Source of the DNA: Polyangiaceae bacterium
GTDB taxonomy: Bacteria; Myxococcota_A; Polyangia; Nannocystales; Nannocystaceae
Reading direction: 5' to 3'
NCBI GenBank assembly: GCA_026989935.1
Contig: JALSIN010000379.1
Span: forward strand, 1 to 48,022
DNA: 48,022 nt
A program made the translations under genes and the position numbers. The notes under the pieces are model-generated. The model saw only the letters and a list, made by a program, of their open reading frames with translations. It was not told the DNA's origin and made no database searches. Of the stretch, positions 1 to 8,613 are shown piece by piece (within the stretch, counting starts at the first letter, position 1; every line of letters starts with the position of its first letter).

Positions 1-2
1 CG

Positions 3-1637
3 GCGTGCGAGGCGACGGCGCAGGAACTGGGGGACGCCTGGAGCGAGGAGGTGGCGGCGTCGGTGCGGTCGGGACTTGCGGGGACGGGGATCCCGTACGC
101 GGCGGACGCGGCCGAGCGGGCGGTGGGGTACCTGGCCGAGCAGGCGGAGGCGTGGCGTTCGGCGCGGGTGGCGGCGTGCCTGGCGTCGGAGGTGCAGCGG
201 CGGTGGACGCCAAAGCTGTACGCGCGGTCGCGGTGGTGCCTGGAGGACCGCCGGTTGGAGCTGGGCGCGCTGGCGCGGGAGCTGGCGTCGCCGCCGCCGT
301 CGCAGGAGGAGGCGCGGACGGTGGTGCAGAAGGCGGTGCAGGCGGCGTCGGATCTGTCGCGGGTGGCGCCGTGCGTGGACGCGGCTCGTCTTTCGCACCT
401 GCCAGACCCGCCGGCCCCGGCGCAGGCGCCGCGGCTGGCGAAGGTGCGGCGGGGGCTGTCGGAGGCGGACGCGAAGGCGCGATCGGGACGGTACGAGGCG
501 GGGCTCGCGGCGGCGCAGCGGGCACGGTCGGAGGCACAGGATCTCGGGTGGCCGCCGCTGGTGGCGCGGGCGCGGGCGGTGGAGGGGGCGTTGCTCGACG
601 AGGCCGGCAAGTACGGCGAGGCGGAGGCGTCGCTGGAGGCGGCGTACTTTTCGTCGGCGGCGGACGGGGCGTGGGAGACGGCGGCGCGGGCGGCGGCGAA
701 CCTGGTCCACACGGTGGGGGACCGCAGGGCCGAGCACGCGGCGGGGCTTCGGTGGGGGCGGCACGCGCAGGTGGTGCTTGCCCGGCTCGGGGAGCCGGAG
801 GATGGGCTGCGGCGCGCCGGTTTGTTCACCCAACTCGCCGTCGTGCACGAGGCCCGCGGCGAATTTGCGCAGGCGTTGGCCCTTCTCGAGCGTGCGCTTT
901 CGATTCGCGAGACGTCGCTTGGTTTCGAGCACCCGGAGGTGGCAGAGATCCTCAACGACCTCGCCGTCGTGCACGAGGCCCGTGGCGAGTACGAGCAGGC
1001 CCGGGTGTTGCACGAGCGTGTGCTGGCCATCTGGGAGACCTCGCTGGGCCCCGAGCATCCGCTCGTCGCGACGTCTCTCAACAACCTCGCCAACGTGTAC
1101 AACGCCGGCCGGCAGTACGAGCAGGCGCGGGTGTTGTACGAGCGAGCGCTGGCCATCTGGGAGACGTCGCTGGGCCCCGAGCATCCACTCGTCGCGATTC
1201 CCCTCGATCACCTCGCCGACGTGCACCAGGCCCGCGGCGAGTACGAGCAGGCGGGGGTGTTGTACGAGCGAGCGCTGGCCATCTGGGAGACGCCGCTGAG
1301 GCCCGAGCACCCGCGTGTGGCGCAACCCCTCGTGGGACTCGCCGAGGTCGCCCTGGCCCGCCGGGCGCCGGGGAAGGCCGTGCCGCTCGCCGAGCGGGCG
1401 GTGGCGATTCGAGCGGCCGGTGAGGACTCGGTATCCGCCGAGGCCCTTGCCGAGGCCCGGTTCGTGCTCGCCCGGGCGCTGTGGGCCGCGCCGGCGGGCA
1501 AGGGGCGCGACCGGCCGCGGGCGCTGTCGTTGGCCCGCGAGGCGCTCGCCGCCTACGAGGCCGCCGGGGAGGCCACACAACAGGAGCGCGACGAGGTCCG
1601 CACCTTCCTCGCCGAGCACGCCCCGGAGGCGAAGTAG
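3..1637 (+). CDS. TPR-repeat protein, 3' part (probable C-terminus of a Ser/Thr protein kinase)
   Basis: The frame is open from the left edge, so the gene starts outside the window; the GTG at 51 in the ORF track is only the first in-frame start codon. The visible part has an alpha-helical Cys-containing segment, then four 42-residue tetratricopeptide units of the TPR_12 type, recognisable by the recurring GPEHP and YEQARVLYERAL motifs, and an Ala-rich helical C-terminus. This arrangement is the usual C-terminal half of myxobacterial Ser/Thr kinases with TPR sensor domains, so an N-terminal kinase domain is expected upstream; that is inference, since no kinase motif is in the window. The TPR array probably binds partner proteins. 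The TPR units are also near-identical repeats at DNA level, listed separately. Confidence 0.8.
   Translation, partial: ACEATAQELGDAWSEEVAASVRSGLAGTGIPYAADAAERAVGYLAEQAEAWRSARVAACLASEVQRRWTPKLYARSRWCLEDRRLELGALARELASPPPSQEEARTVVQKAVQAASDLSRVAPCVDAARLSHLPDPPAPAQAPRLAKVRRGLSEADAKARSGRYEAGLAAAQRARSEAQDLGWPPLVARARAVEGALLDEAGKYGEAEASLEAAYFSSAADGAWETAARAAANLVHTVGDRRAEHAAGLRWGRHAQVVLARLGEPEDGLRRAGLFTQLAVVHEARGEFAQALALLERALSIRETSLGFEHPEVAEILNDLAVVHEARGEYEQARVLHERVLAIWETSLGPEHPLVATSLNNLANVYNAGRQYEQARVLYERALAIWETSLGPEHPLVAIPLDHLADVHQARGEYEQAGVLYERALAIWETPLRPEHPRVAQPLVGLAEVALARRAPGKAVPLAERAVAIRAAGEDSVSAEALAEARFVLARALWAAPAGKGRDRPRALSLAREALAAYEAAGEATQQERDEVRTFLAEHAPEAK
834..1337 (+). repeat. Four tandem 126-bp repeats encoding TPR units
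   Basis: The phrase CTCGCC recurs at 834, 960, 1086, 1212 and 1338, exactly 126 bp apart, and the stretches between are very similar. The period is 42 codons, one TPR_12 unit. The high DNA identity of the middle units suggests recent unit duplication or gene conversion. Confidence 0.9.
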
Positions 1638-1737
1638 CCCGCCGGCCGCTTCGCCGACGCCGGGCTCCAGCGGTCGCGGTTCCTGGGAATCTGCGGCGCC
1701 GCGTCGGCGCGCCCCTTGCGCGGCGCATCCTTCCGGC

Positions 1738-1743
1738 TATCGT
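1738..1743 (+). promoter_or_regulatory. Putative -10 element TATCGT for the SDR gene
   Basis: TATCGT ends 7 nt before the GTG at 1751 and TTGCGC lies 16 nt further upstream (1716-1721) as a possible -35. No Shine-Dalgarno is present. This supports the GTG at 1751 as a leaderless start and argues against the GTG at 1742, which overlaps the element. Confidence 0.45.
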
Positions 1744-1750
1744 GCCGGAC

Positions 1751-2575
1751 GTGGCCGACCTCGCAGGCAAGACGATCTTCATCACCGGCGCGAGCCGGGG
1801 CATTGGCGAAGCGATCGCCGTTCGCTGCGCGCAAGACGGCGCGAACGTCGTGCTCGTCGCCAAGACGAAGGAACCGCACCCGAAGCTGCCGGGCACGATC
1901 TACACCGCCGCCGAGAAGGTGGAGGCCGCCGGCGGCAGGGCGCTGCCGGTGGTGGCGGACGTGCGGTTCGAGGATCAGGTGGCCGCCGCCGTGGACCGCG
2001 CCGTGGAGACCTTCGGGGGGATCGACGTCCTGGTCAACAACGCCAGCGCGATCAGCCTGACGGGCACGCTCGCCACGTCCATGAAGAAGTTCGACCTGAT
2101 GCACCAGGTCAACGTGCGCGCCACGTTCCTGTGCTCGAAGCTGTGCATCCCGCACCTGCTCGTGCGCGACAACCCGCACATCCTGAACCTCTCCCCGCCG
2201 CTTTCGATGAAGCCCAAGTGGTTTGCGGGCCACGTGGCCTACACCATGTCGAAGTACGGGATGAGCATGTGCGTGCTCGGCATGGCCGCCGAGTTCGCCG
2301 ACAAGGGGCTCGCCGTCAACGCGCTGTGGCCCAAGACGGCCATCGCCACGGCGGCGGTCCGCAACCTGCTCGGGGGCGAGGCCACGATCCGGCGCTGCCG
2401 TACGCCCGAGATCATGGCCGACGCGGCCCACGCGATCCTCACCCGCCCTGCGCGCGACACCACGGGCAACTTCTTCGTGGACGAGCAGGTGCTGCGCGAG
2501 GCCGGCGTGACCGACTTCCAGAAGTACGCGGTGGACCCCTCGCAGGATCTCCTGCCGGACTTCTTCCTGGACTGA
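1751..2575 (+). CDS. SDR family oxidoreductase, HSDL2-like
   Basis: Short-chain dehydrogenase with the NAD(P)-binding motif TGASRGIG near the N-terminus, the NNAS motif in mid-protein and the catalytic YxxxK as YTMSKYG. It carries hallmarks of the hydroxysteroid dehydrogenase-like 2 group: AKTKEPHPKLPGTIYTAAE, NLSPPLS and VNALWPKTAI. Family members act on lipid or steroid-like substrates; the substrate here is unknown. The ORF track extends to 1481, but the Rossmann fold begins right after the GTGs at 1742 and 1751. I chose 1751 because of the promoter-like element in front. The protein is about 274 aa and lacks the C-terminal SCP2 domain of animal HSDL2. The metallophosphoesterase gene follows after 15 bp, so the two are probably co-transcribed. 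Confidence 0.88.
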   Translation: MADLAGKTIFITGASRGIGEAIAVRCAQDGANVVLVAKTKEPHPKLPGTIYTAAEKVEAAGGRALPVVADVRFEDQVAAAVDRAVETFGGIDVLVNNASAISLTGTLATSMKKFDLMHQVNVRATFLCSKLCIPHLLVRDNPHILNLSPPLSMKPKWFAGHVAYTMSKYGMSMCVLGMAAEFADKGLAVNALWPKTAIATAAVRNLLGGEATIRRCRTPEIMADAAHAILTRPARDTTGNFFVDEQVLREAGVTDFQKYAVDPSQDLLPDFFLD

Positions 2576-2590
2576 GGGCGTCGGACCCGG

Positions 2591-3769
2591 ATGCACGCCC
2601 GCCTCGTGCTGTTCGGGGTCGTCGTCGGCGGCCTTTGGCTGCTCGCGGCCTACGGTGTGGCGCGGGTGAGCTTTCGAGGCTTTCGGGCCCCGATGCGCCG
2701 CCGGTTGCGGGCCGTCGTGCTCGTCGCGGCCGCCCTGCCGATCGTGACCATGGTGGTCGGGCGCGGCGGCGCCGCCGGGCGCGGGTGGCTGCCGCTCGTG
2801 GGCTTTTCCATCCTGGGCTGGCTGTCGATCTTCTTCGCGGGCGCCGCGGCGGTGCACGGTGCGGCCGCGCTCGTGCGGTGGGCGCGGCGCCGGGACCGGA
2901 CCGGCGGGCGCCCCCGGCCGGCGGATCCCTCCCGGCGCGCGTTCTTGCAGCGCGGGGTGGACGCGGCGCTGATGGGCGGAGCGGGGGCGCTGTCCGTGGC
3001 CGGGTACGCCGAGGCGGTCCGGCTGCCGCGCACGGTCACCGTCGAGGTGCCCATCGCGGGGCTCGCCCCGGGCCTCGACGGCTACACCATCGTGCAGCTT
3101 TCGGACGTCCACGTCGGGCCCACGATCGGGCGCGCCTATCTCCAAGGGCTCGTCGATCGGGCCCGTGCCCTCGCCCCGGATCTGGTGGCGGTCACCGGCG
3201 ACCTGGTGGACGGCTTCGTGCCCGACCTTGCGGCCGAGGTCGAGCCGCTGCGGGAGTTGCACGCGCCCGACGGGGTCTTCTTCGTCACGGGCAACCACGA
3301 GTACTACTGGGACGCGCCGGCCTGGTGCGACCACCTGCGCACGCTCGGGATCGTCGTGCTGCAAAACGAGCACCGCGTCGTGGCGCACGACCGCGGGGGG
3401 CTGGTGATCGCCGGCGTCTTCGACCACCGCGGCGACCGGTTCGTCCCGGGCCACGCGCCGGACCCGGCCGGGGCGCTGTCGGGGGCGCCCGAGGGCGTCC
3501 CGGCCGTCGTGCTCGCCCACCAGCCGAGGACGGCCCGTGCGTGTGTCCGGGCGGGGGCCGGGCTCGTGCTGTGCGGCCACACGCACGGGGGGCAGTACTT
3601 TCCCATGAACCTGCTCGTCGGACTCGTGCAGCCCTTCGTGGCAGGGCTTGCCCGGGTGGACGCCGCGTGGGTCTACGTCAGCCGCGGGTCGGGGTACTGG
3701 GGGCCGCCGAACCGCCTGGGGGCCCCCGCGGAGATCACCCGCATCGTGCTGCGGGCGGCGCCCGCGTAG
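2591..3769 (+). CDS. Membrane-anchored metallophosphoesterase
   Basis: A 392-aa protein with an N-terminal membrane part (helices near residues 4-25, 40-58 and 67-97), a basic linker, a further hydrophobic segment after SRRAFLQRG, and a C-terminal calcineurin-like phosphoesterase domain. The metal-binding motifs are complete and in order: LSDVHVG, TGDLVDG, TGNHEYY, AHQP and CGHTHGGQ. The family (YaeI/YkuE-like) hydrolyses phosphoesters, in some members of lipids such as UDP-2,3-diacylglucosamine; the substrate cannot be read from the sequence. The SRRAFLQ segment resembles a twin-arginine motif but is internal, so Tat export is uncertain. Start is ATG 15 bp after the SDR stop. Confidence 0.88.
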   Translation: MHARLVLFGVVVGGLWLLAAYGVARVSFRGFRAPMRRRLRAVVLVAAALPIVTMVVGRGGAAGRGWLPLVGFSILGWLSIFFAGAAAVHGAAALVRWARRRDRTGGRPRPADPSRRAFLQRGVDAALMGGAGALSVAGYAEAVRLPRTVTVEVPIAGLAPGLDGYTIVQLSDVHVGPTIGRAYLQGLVDRARALAPDLVAVTGDLVDGFVPDLAAEVEPLRELHAPDGVFFVTGNHEYYWDAPAWCDHLRTLGIVVLQNEHRVVAHDRGGLVIAGVFDHRGDRFVPGHAPDPAGALSGAPEGVPAVVLAHQPRTARACVRAGAGLVLCGHTHGGQYFPMNLLVGLVQPFVAGLARVDAAWVYVSRGSGYWGPPNRLGAPAEITRIVLRAAPA

Positions 3770-3785
3770 CGGCGGGGATCGGGGA

Positions 3786-4178
3786 TCACCGGTCGTCGCC
3801 GAAGTGGATCCGGATCCCCAGGTGGCTCAGCAGCTCCCCCATCTCGATGGGCTTTTGCACGTAGTGGTGGACCGTGCCGTCGGCCAGCGCCTGCTCGATC
3901 CCCGGGACGCGATAGCCCGACATGAGGATCCGGCGCGTCGCGGGGAATCGGGTGGCGACCGTCCGGAGGAACGACAGCCCGTCGTGGCCCGGCATCCGGT
4001 AGTCGGCGATCACCACGTCGCACGGGCTCGCGTCGAGGATCTGGAGGGCCGCCGCGGCCGACGGCGAGGCCAGCACCTCGATGGACCGCTTCCCGAGGAG
4101 TCGGCGCAGCGCGAGCAGGATGCTCGCCTCGTCGTCCACGAGGAGCACCCGCCGGACGTGGGAGGATCGAAGCGTCAT
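3786..4178 (-). CDS. Single-domain response regulator (receiver only)
   Basis: A 130-aa protein consisting of one CheY-like receiver domain: acidic pair D15-D16, phosphoacceptor D59 in IADYRMPG, and conserved K109 in QKPIE. It has no output domain, so it must act through protein contacts, either as a phosphorelay intermediate or as a partner of a kinase elsewhere; no histidine kinase is adjacent. It is convergent with the metallophosphoesterase (16 bp between stops) and divergent from the glycosylase gene. The ATG at 4178 is the natural start because the receiver fold begins within ten residues. Confidence 0.88.
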   Translation of the reverse strand: MTLRSSHVRRVLLVDDEASILLALRRLLGKRSIEVLASPSAAAALQILDASPCDVVIADYRMPGHDGLSFLRTVATRFPATRRILMSGYRVPGIEQALADGTVHHYVQKPIEMGELLSHLGIRIHFGDDR

Positions 4179-4195
4179 TCGGAATCGTTGCGTAG

Positions 4196-4224
4196 CCTAC
4201 CAAGATTTCTTTTCTTGTAAATCC
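4196..4224 (-). promoter_or_regulatory. AT-rich upstream region of the receiver gene, possible promoter
   Basis: About 25 nt of A/T-rich sequence stand out in the GC-rich background. Read on the minus strand it contains TTTACA followed 16 nt later by TAGGCT, a weak -35/-10 pair upstream of the ATG at 4178. No other function is evident. Confidence 0.3.
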
Positions 4225-4376
4225 AGCCTGCGCCCGCACCCGCACGCGCGCCACGTTCCTGGGACGGGCGCCGCCCGGGCTCCCACGAACCCGCCGCCCG
4301 CCGTCCATCGTACGGGCCGACGGCGCGGGGACGCGCGAGCGTCCGGCGCAATGCGCGCCGCGCCGGTGGGCCGTGG

Positions 4377-4382
4377 TAGCGT
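4377..4382 (+). promoter_or_regulatory. Putative -10 element TAGCGT (glycosylase gene)
   Basis: TAGCGT, preceded by GG, ends 9 nt before the ATG at 4392. There is no Shine-Dalgarno sequence, which fits a leaderless or very short-leader transcript. Confidence 0.45.
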
Positions 4383-4391
4383 CCGCCGCCG

Positions 4392-5144
4392 ATGCCGCGC
4401 CCCCGCACGGACGAACTCGTGGCCGTCGCACGAACCCTGCGCGACGAGACGAAGGTTCGGTCGTTCGGTCCAAACGTAGCGTATGTCTACGCGCCGCTGG
4501 TCTATGCCTGGGACGTCCACGAGGCGTACCTGCGGCGGTACGGGGGCCGCCAAGGGGTCGCGTTGCTCGTGGGGATGAACCCCGGGCCCTTCGGCATGGC
4601 GCAAACGGGCGTGCCGTTCGGGGAGGTGGCGGCGGTCCGGCACTACCTGGGGCTTTCGGGCACGATCGGACGGCCGGCCCGCGAGCATCCCAAGCGCCCC
4701 GTCCTCGGGTTCGAGTGCCCGCGGTCCGAGGTCAGCGGCCGGCGCCTTTGGGGGCTCGCCGCCGCCTGCTTCCCGGACCCGGACGACCTGTTCGATCGGT
4801 ACTTCGTCGCCAACTACTGCCCGCTGCTGTTCCTCGACGAGGGCGGCCGCAACCTCACGCCCGACAAGTTGCCGAAGGCCGCCGCCGAGCCCTGCTTCGA
4901 GGCGTGCGACGAGGCGATCCGGCGGACCGTGGATCTGCTGGCGCCGCGCGCGGTGGTGGGCGTCGGGGCGTTCGCCACGCGGCGCCTGCGCCGGATCCTG
5001 GCGGACCGGCCCGTACCGATCCACACGGTGCTGCACCCGAGCCCGGCCAGCCCCCGGGCGAACCGCGGCTGGGCGGCGGCCGCCCGCGCCGAGCTGGCGC
5101 GCTGCGGGCTGTGCGGGCGGGCCGGCGAGACCGCCGCTTGCTAG
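4392..5144 (+). CDS. SMUG1-type uracil-DNA glycosylase (UDG family 3)
   Basis: A 250-aa member of the uracil-DNA glycosylase superfamily with the two SMUG1 signature motifs: GMNPGPFGMAQTGVPFGEV near residue 60, holding the catalytic Asn and the uracil-binding loop, and HPSPASPRANRGW near the C-terminus with the catalytic/intercalation loop. SMUG1 enzymes remove uracil and oxidised pyrimidines such as 5-hydroxymethyluracil from DNA. They are common in animals and patchy in bacteria. The protein acts in cytoplasmic base excision repair. It is divergent from the receiver gene and followed by msrA after 12 bp. Confidence 0.92.
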   Translation: MPRPRTDELVAVARTLRDETKVRSFGPNVAYVYAPLVYAWDVHEAYLRRYGGRQGVALLVGMNPGPFGMAQTGVPFGEVAAVRHYLGLSGTIGRPAREHPKRPVLGFECPRSEVSGRRLWGLAAACFPDPDDLFDRYFVANYCPLLFLDEGGRNLTPDKLPKAAAEPCFEACDEAIRRTVDLLAPRAVVGVGAFATRRLRRILADRPVPIHTVLHPSPASPRANRGWAAAARAELARCGLCGRAGETAAC

Positions 5145-5147
5145 GAT
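5142..5147 (+). promoter_or_regulatory. Putative -10 element TAGGAT overlapping the glycosylase stop codon (msrA)
   Basis: The TAG stop of the glycosylase forms the first three bases of TAGGAT, which ends 9 nt before the msrA ATG at 5157. The same bases include AGGA, so a weak ribosome-binding role is an alternative. Confidence 0.35.
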
Positions 5148-5156
5148 CCTTTGGCC

Positions 5157-5807
5157 ATGGCGCCCCTCGCCCCCTCGCATCTCGTCCCCCCCGACCAGGC
5201 GCTGCCCGGCCGGGACACCCCCATGCCCGTCCCGGCGCGCCACCACGTGCTCGGCACACCCATGGAGGGGCCCTGGCCCGACGGCCACGCGGTGGCGGTC
5301 TTCGGGATGGGCTGCTTCTGGGGGGCCGAGCGGCTCTTTTGGTCCATGGAGGGCGTTTTCTGCACGGCGGTCGGCTACGCCGGCGGCTACACGAAGAACC
5401 CGACCTACCGCGAGGTGTGCACCGGGCGGACCGGGCACGCGGAGGTCGTGCGCGTCGTCTTCGATCCGGCCCGGATCGCCTACGAAGCGCTCCTGGCCGC
5501 GTTCTGGGAGAACCACGACCCGACCCAGGGGATGCGTCAGGGCAACGACGTGGGCACCCAGTACCGCTCGATCGTCCTTGCGACCGACGACGACCAGCGC
5601 GCCCGGGCGCTCGCCTCGAAGGAGGCCTACGCCGAGCGCCTCGCCGCGGCCGGATACGGCCCCGTCACGACGACCGTCGAGCCGCTTTCCGTCTTCTACT
5701 TCGCCGAGCCCGAGCACCAGCAGTACCTCGCCAAGCATCCCGGCGGCTACTGCGGCCTGGGCGGAACGGGCGTTTCGTGCCCGGTGGGGCTCGGCGTGGG
5801 CGGCTGA
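5157..5807 (+). CDS. msrA: Peptide-methionine (S)-S-oxide reductase MsrA
   Basis: About 216 aa with the MsrA catalytic motif [10 protein letters not shown] (nucleophilic Cys), [12 protein letters not shown], the conserved [12 protein letters not shown] stretch, [16 protein letters not shown], and C-terminal cysteines in [13 protein letters not shown] that can serve as resolving residues. It reduces methionine-S-sulfoxide in proteins using thioredoxin, a repair function in the cytoplasm. The N-terminus has about 45 extra residues before the core with no obvious signal peptide. The ORF track begins at the TTG at 5151, but the ATG at 5157 is preferred for codon type and spacing. It is followed after 14 bp by pdxB. 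Confidence 0.93.
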   Translation: MAPLAPSHLVPPDQALPGRDTPMPVPARHHVLGTPMEGPWPDGHAVAVFGMGCFWGAERLFWSMEGVFCTAVGYAGGYTKNPTYREVCTGRTGHAEVVRVVFDPARIAYEALLAAFWENHDPTQGMRQGNDVGTQYRSIVLATDDDQRARALASKEAYAERLAAAGYGPVTTTVEPLSVFYFAEPEHQQYLAKHPGGYCGLGGTGVSCPVGLGVGG

Positions 5808-5821
5808 TCCCGGGCAGGCCG

Positions 5822-6997
5822 ATGCGCCCGCGGATCCTGGTGGACGGCCGCCTGCCCGGTGCCCGGCGCCTGTTTGCGCCGCTGGGGGACGTCGAGCCCT
5901 TCGAGGGGCCCGCGCCGCCGCGGACGGCCCTTCGGCGGGCCGAGGCGCTGGTGGTCCGCAGCGTCACCCGCGTGGACCGGGCCCTGATCGACGCCGCGCC
6001 GCGGCTTTCGTTCGTGGGGACCGCCACGTCGGGAACGGATCACGTGGACCGGGCGGCCCTGGCCGAGCGCGCGATCGCGTTCGCCGCGGCGCTCGGCTCG
6101 AACGCCGCGGCCGTGGCGGAGTACGTGCTGGCGGCCGTGGTGGGCGTGCTCGCCGTGCCGCCGCCGGGCCCCGTGGGGATCGTGGGCTTCGGACACGTCG
6201 GACGTCGGGTCCACGCGGCGTTTTCGGTCCTCGGGTACCAAACGCTCGTGTGTGACCCGCCTCTGGCGGAGCTGCGGGCGCGCCGGGCCGCCCTCGGTGG
6301 CGGCGCCCACGCCGAGAGCCTCGCCCGCGCGGTCCCCCTGCTCCCCTTGCCCGACCTGCTGGCGCGCGCCCGGGTGGTCACCGTGCACGTGCCCCGCACG
6401 AGAGCCGGCCGACACCGCACGGTGGGCCTGCTGGACCGGGTGGCCCTCGGACGGATGCAACCCGGGGCGGCCCTCGTGCAGACGAGCCGCGCCGGAGTGG
6501 TGGACCTCGCCGCGGCGGTGGACCGGGGGCTTCGTCTCGTGGTGGACGTGTGGCCCGGGGAGCCGCGGGTCCCGCGCCGCCTTCTCGCGGCCTGCCGTCC
6601 GGCGCTCGCGGCTGCCACGCCGCACGTGGCGGGTGCGACGGCCGCGGCCAAACGCCGGGCGATCCGCTCGATCCAGCGTGCGCTGGCGCGGCACCTTCGC
6701 CGGAGCCTTCCCCCCGATTCGCCGCCCCGACGGGCCGCTGCGACGCTCGACGCGCGCGGGCGCACCCTGGGCGAGTGCCTCGATGCGCTCGTCGGCCTGC
6801 GCGCCTCCTGCCGGGCCCTCGCGCGGGCGGCGGCGACCTCGCCCGGGGCCCGGGTGGACCTCGAGCCCCTGCGCCGGCGCCTGCGGCCGGAGCTTGCGGA
6901 GGTGACGATCCGCGGCGCCGCCCCGGGCGTCGGGGCCGCCCTCGACGCCGTGCTGCGGGCGCTCGCCCCGTTCGACGACGCGGCCGGCTTCGCGTAG
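5822..6997 (+). CDS. pdxB: 4-phosphoerythronate dehydrogenase PdxB
   Basis: A D-isomer-specific 2-hydroxyacid dehydrogenase of about 391 aa. The N-terminal ILVDGRLPGAR and VRSVTRVD, then FVGTATSGTDHVD, are specific PdxB motifs. The NAD-binding motif is GIVGFGHVGRRV and the catalytic Arg/Glu/His are in QTSRAGV, VWPGEP and TPHVAG. A C-terminal dimerisation-type domain follows, as in proteobacterial PdxB. It oxidises 4-phosphoerythronate in the DXP-independent-of-PLP-salvage branch of pyridoxal phosphate synthesis. The ORF track merges it with a long upstream shadow; the real start is the ATG at 5822, directly before the fold. Confidence 0.9.
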   Translation: MRPRILVDGRLPGARRLFAPLGDVEPFEGPAPPRTALRRAEALVVRSVTRVDRALIDAAPRLSFVGTATSGTDHVDRAALAERAIAFAAALGSNAAAVAEYVLAAVVGVLAVPPPGPVGIVGFGHVGRRVHAAFSVLGYQTLVCDPPLAELRARRAALGGGAHAESLARAVPLLPLPDLLARARVVTVHVPRTRAGRHRTVGLLDRVALGRMQPGAALVQTSRAGVVDLAAAVDRGLRLVVDVWPGEPRVPRRLLAACRPALAAATPHVAGATAAAKRRAIRSIQRALARHLRRSLPPDSPPRRAAATLDARGRTLGECLDALVGLRASCRALARAAATSPGARVDLEPLRRRLRPELAEVTIRGAAPGVGAALDAVLRALAPFDDAAGFA

Positions 6998-7000
6998 CGT
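6995..7000 (+). promoter_or_regulatory. Putative -10 element TAGCGT overlapping the pdxB stop codon (acyltransferase gene)
   Basis: The pdxB TAG stop forms the start of TAGCGT, which ends 8 nt before the ATG at 7009. No Shine-Dalgarno is visible. Confidence 0.42.
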
Positions 7001-7008
7001 TGGGCATC

Positions 7009-7620
7009 ATGGCCTTTCGCGTGGGCTCGAAGCTCCTGCGCCTGCTCGGACGAGCGGGTCTTCGGCTGGTCGGCTGGCGCGCCGCCGGCACGGCGCCCGA
7101 CCGCGGCGTCGTCCTCATCGCGGCGCCTCACACGAGCAACTGGGACCTCTTGTACATGCTGCTCGTCGCCGCCGAGCTGGGGATCGAGGTGCACTGGGTG
7201 GGCAAGCACACCCTGTTTCGGCCGCCCTTGGGCTGGTTGATGCGTGCGGTGGGGGGGATCCCGGTGGACCGCAGGGCGCGCCACGGCGCCGTCGAGCAAC
7301 TCGCCCGGGCGTTCGAGCGCGACCCGAACATGATCCTGGCGGTCGCGCCGGAGGGGACCCGCGGCAAGGCCCCCTATTGGAAGAGCGGCTTCTACGAGAT
7401 CGCGCGGGCCGCCGGGGTGCCGATCGCGTTGGGCTACCTGGACTACGCCCGCAAGGAGGGAGGGATCGGGCCGTGGGTCGAGGTCACCGGCGACCGCGCG
7501 GCCGACATGGAGAAGATCCGGGCCTTCTACGCCGACAAGACGGCGCGTCGGCCCGAGGCGTTCACCCCGCCGCGCCTGCGCGAGGAGGCGGCCGGCGAGG
7601 CGGGCTCACCCCGCCGGTAG
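7009..7620 (+). CDS. PlsC-like 1-acyl-glycerophosphate acyltransferase family protein
   Basis: A 203-aa protein with the acyltransferase motif [10 protein letters not shown] (HX4D catalytic pair) near residue 43, GGIPVDRR as motif II/III, and [15 protein letters not shown] as the phosphate-binding EGTR motif. This group transfers acyl chains to glycerol-phosphate or related lipids at the cytoplasmic face of the membrane. The short length and HTSNWD motif match the 'glycerol acyltransferase' subgroup rather than classical PlsC. The 3' end overlaps the convergent vWA gene by 15 bp. Confidence 0.87.
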   Translation: MAFRVGSKLLRLLGRAGLRLVGWRAAGTAPDRGVVLIAAPHTSNWDLLYMLLVAAELGIEVHWVGKHTLFRPPLGWLMRAVGGIPVDRRARHGAVEQLARAFERDPNMILAVAPEGTRGKAPYWKSGFYEIARAAGVPIALGYLDYARKEGGIGPWVEVTGDRAADMEKIRAFYADKTARRPEAFTPPRLREEAAGEAGSPRR

Positions 7621-8613
7621 CGCGTCGCACGTGGTCTCGATGAGGGACAGGGCCTCGTCGAAGAACGGCGCGTAGTCGGGGGCGCACACGTCGCCGACCA
7701 TCCCGTTGGGCCCGAACAGATCCGTGAACGCGATGATCTGGCTCGCGATCTGGGCGCCCTCGCTGCCGTTCCACTGAAACGGCGGGCACAGGTTCGGCTT
7801 CGGGTGCCCCACGAGGGACAGGACGATCACCCGGGCCGGGTCGCCGCCGGCGCGCGCCACCAGGTCCTCGTACCAGTCGCCGGGGGTGCCCGGGGTGTCT
7901 TCGAGATCGTCTTCGTCCGTGACGATCACCGTCACGAGCACGGCGTCGGCGCGGCGAAACCCCGCGTTGCAGCCGTTCTCGGCGAGATTCGCCGGGGCGA
8001 GGGCTTCGAGGGCGGCGAGCACCGGCCGCTCCTTCGGGTCGCCCTCGGTGCCCACCTGCGCGGCGCAGGCGAAGTCCGCCACGAGGTCGTCGGCCCCGGT
8101 GAGGTAGCGCCCCTCGGAAAACGGCGCACACATGGCGTTGCTCGACCCTGCGCCGCCGGTCTTGGTCGTCAGGGCGCCGACCATCGTGCAGCCCGCTTCG
8201 TTGAAGGCGTAGGCGTCGGTCGTCACCACGCCGACGTGGACGTCGAGGCCGCCGTCCACCAGCGCCAACAGACCGTCGGAGAAGCCGGGGAAGCTGGCGA
8301 TGAGGTTCGCCTGCTCGTCGGCCATGCTGTACGAGTCGTCGATGACGAACAGCACGTCGATGCCGGGGCACGGGGCCACCTCGGGGACGTCCACGCCGCC
8401 GCCCAGATCGAAACGGGGCGGCGAAGGGGCGCCGGCGGAGGCGCCGCCGCCGGACGAAGCGCCGCCGGTGGTCGCGGGATCGGGCGGGGGGCCGGTTTCG
8501 TCCGAGATCGCGGTCGTCGCGGCGACGTCGGGACCGGCGAACCCCGCCGGTCCGGGGGCGGTGAACGTACAGGCCGACACGAAGGACACGAGGACCGTGG
8601 GGGCATGTTTCAT
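7606..8613 (-). CDS. von Willebrand factor A-like lipoprotein
   Basis: About 335 aa. It begins with a short lipoprotein signal ([15 protein letters not shown], lipidated Cys at about residue 15), then a Pro/Gly/Ser/Thr linker, then a vWA-like domain with the MIDAS motif in FVIDDSYSM, a conserved VVTTDAY, and a late VTDEDD acidic motif. Several Cys are spread through the domain, as in exported proteins. Such proteins in Myxococcota are surface or periplasmic metal-dependent adhesion modules of unknown ligand. The ORF track starts at a GTG at 8631, but the ATG at 8613 sits directly before the signal sequence. No clear promoter was seen. Confidence 0.82.
   Translation of the reverse strand: MKHAPTVLVSFVSACTFTAPGPAGFAGPDVAATTAISDETGPPPDPATTGGASSGGGASAGAPSPPRFDLGGGVDVPEVAPCPGIDVLFVIDDSYSMADEQANLIASFPGFSDGLLALVDGGLDVHVGVVTTDAYAFNEAGCTMVGALTTKTGGAGSSNAMCAPFSEGRYLTGADDLVADFACAAQVGTEGDPKERPVLAALEALAPANLAENGCNAGFRRADAVLVTVIVTDEDDLEDTPGTPGDWYEDLVARAGGDPARVIVLSLVGHPKPNLCPPFQWNGSEGAQIASQIIAFTDLFGPNGMVGDVCAPDYAPFFDEALSLIETTCDALPAG

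Noticed and set aside
5-1423. 472-aa plus-strand ORF rich in Gly, Ala and Arg
   Set aside because: Frame shadow of the TPR protein; no recognisable domain, and the TPR frame explains the region.
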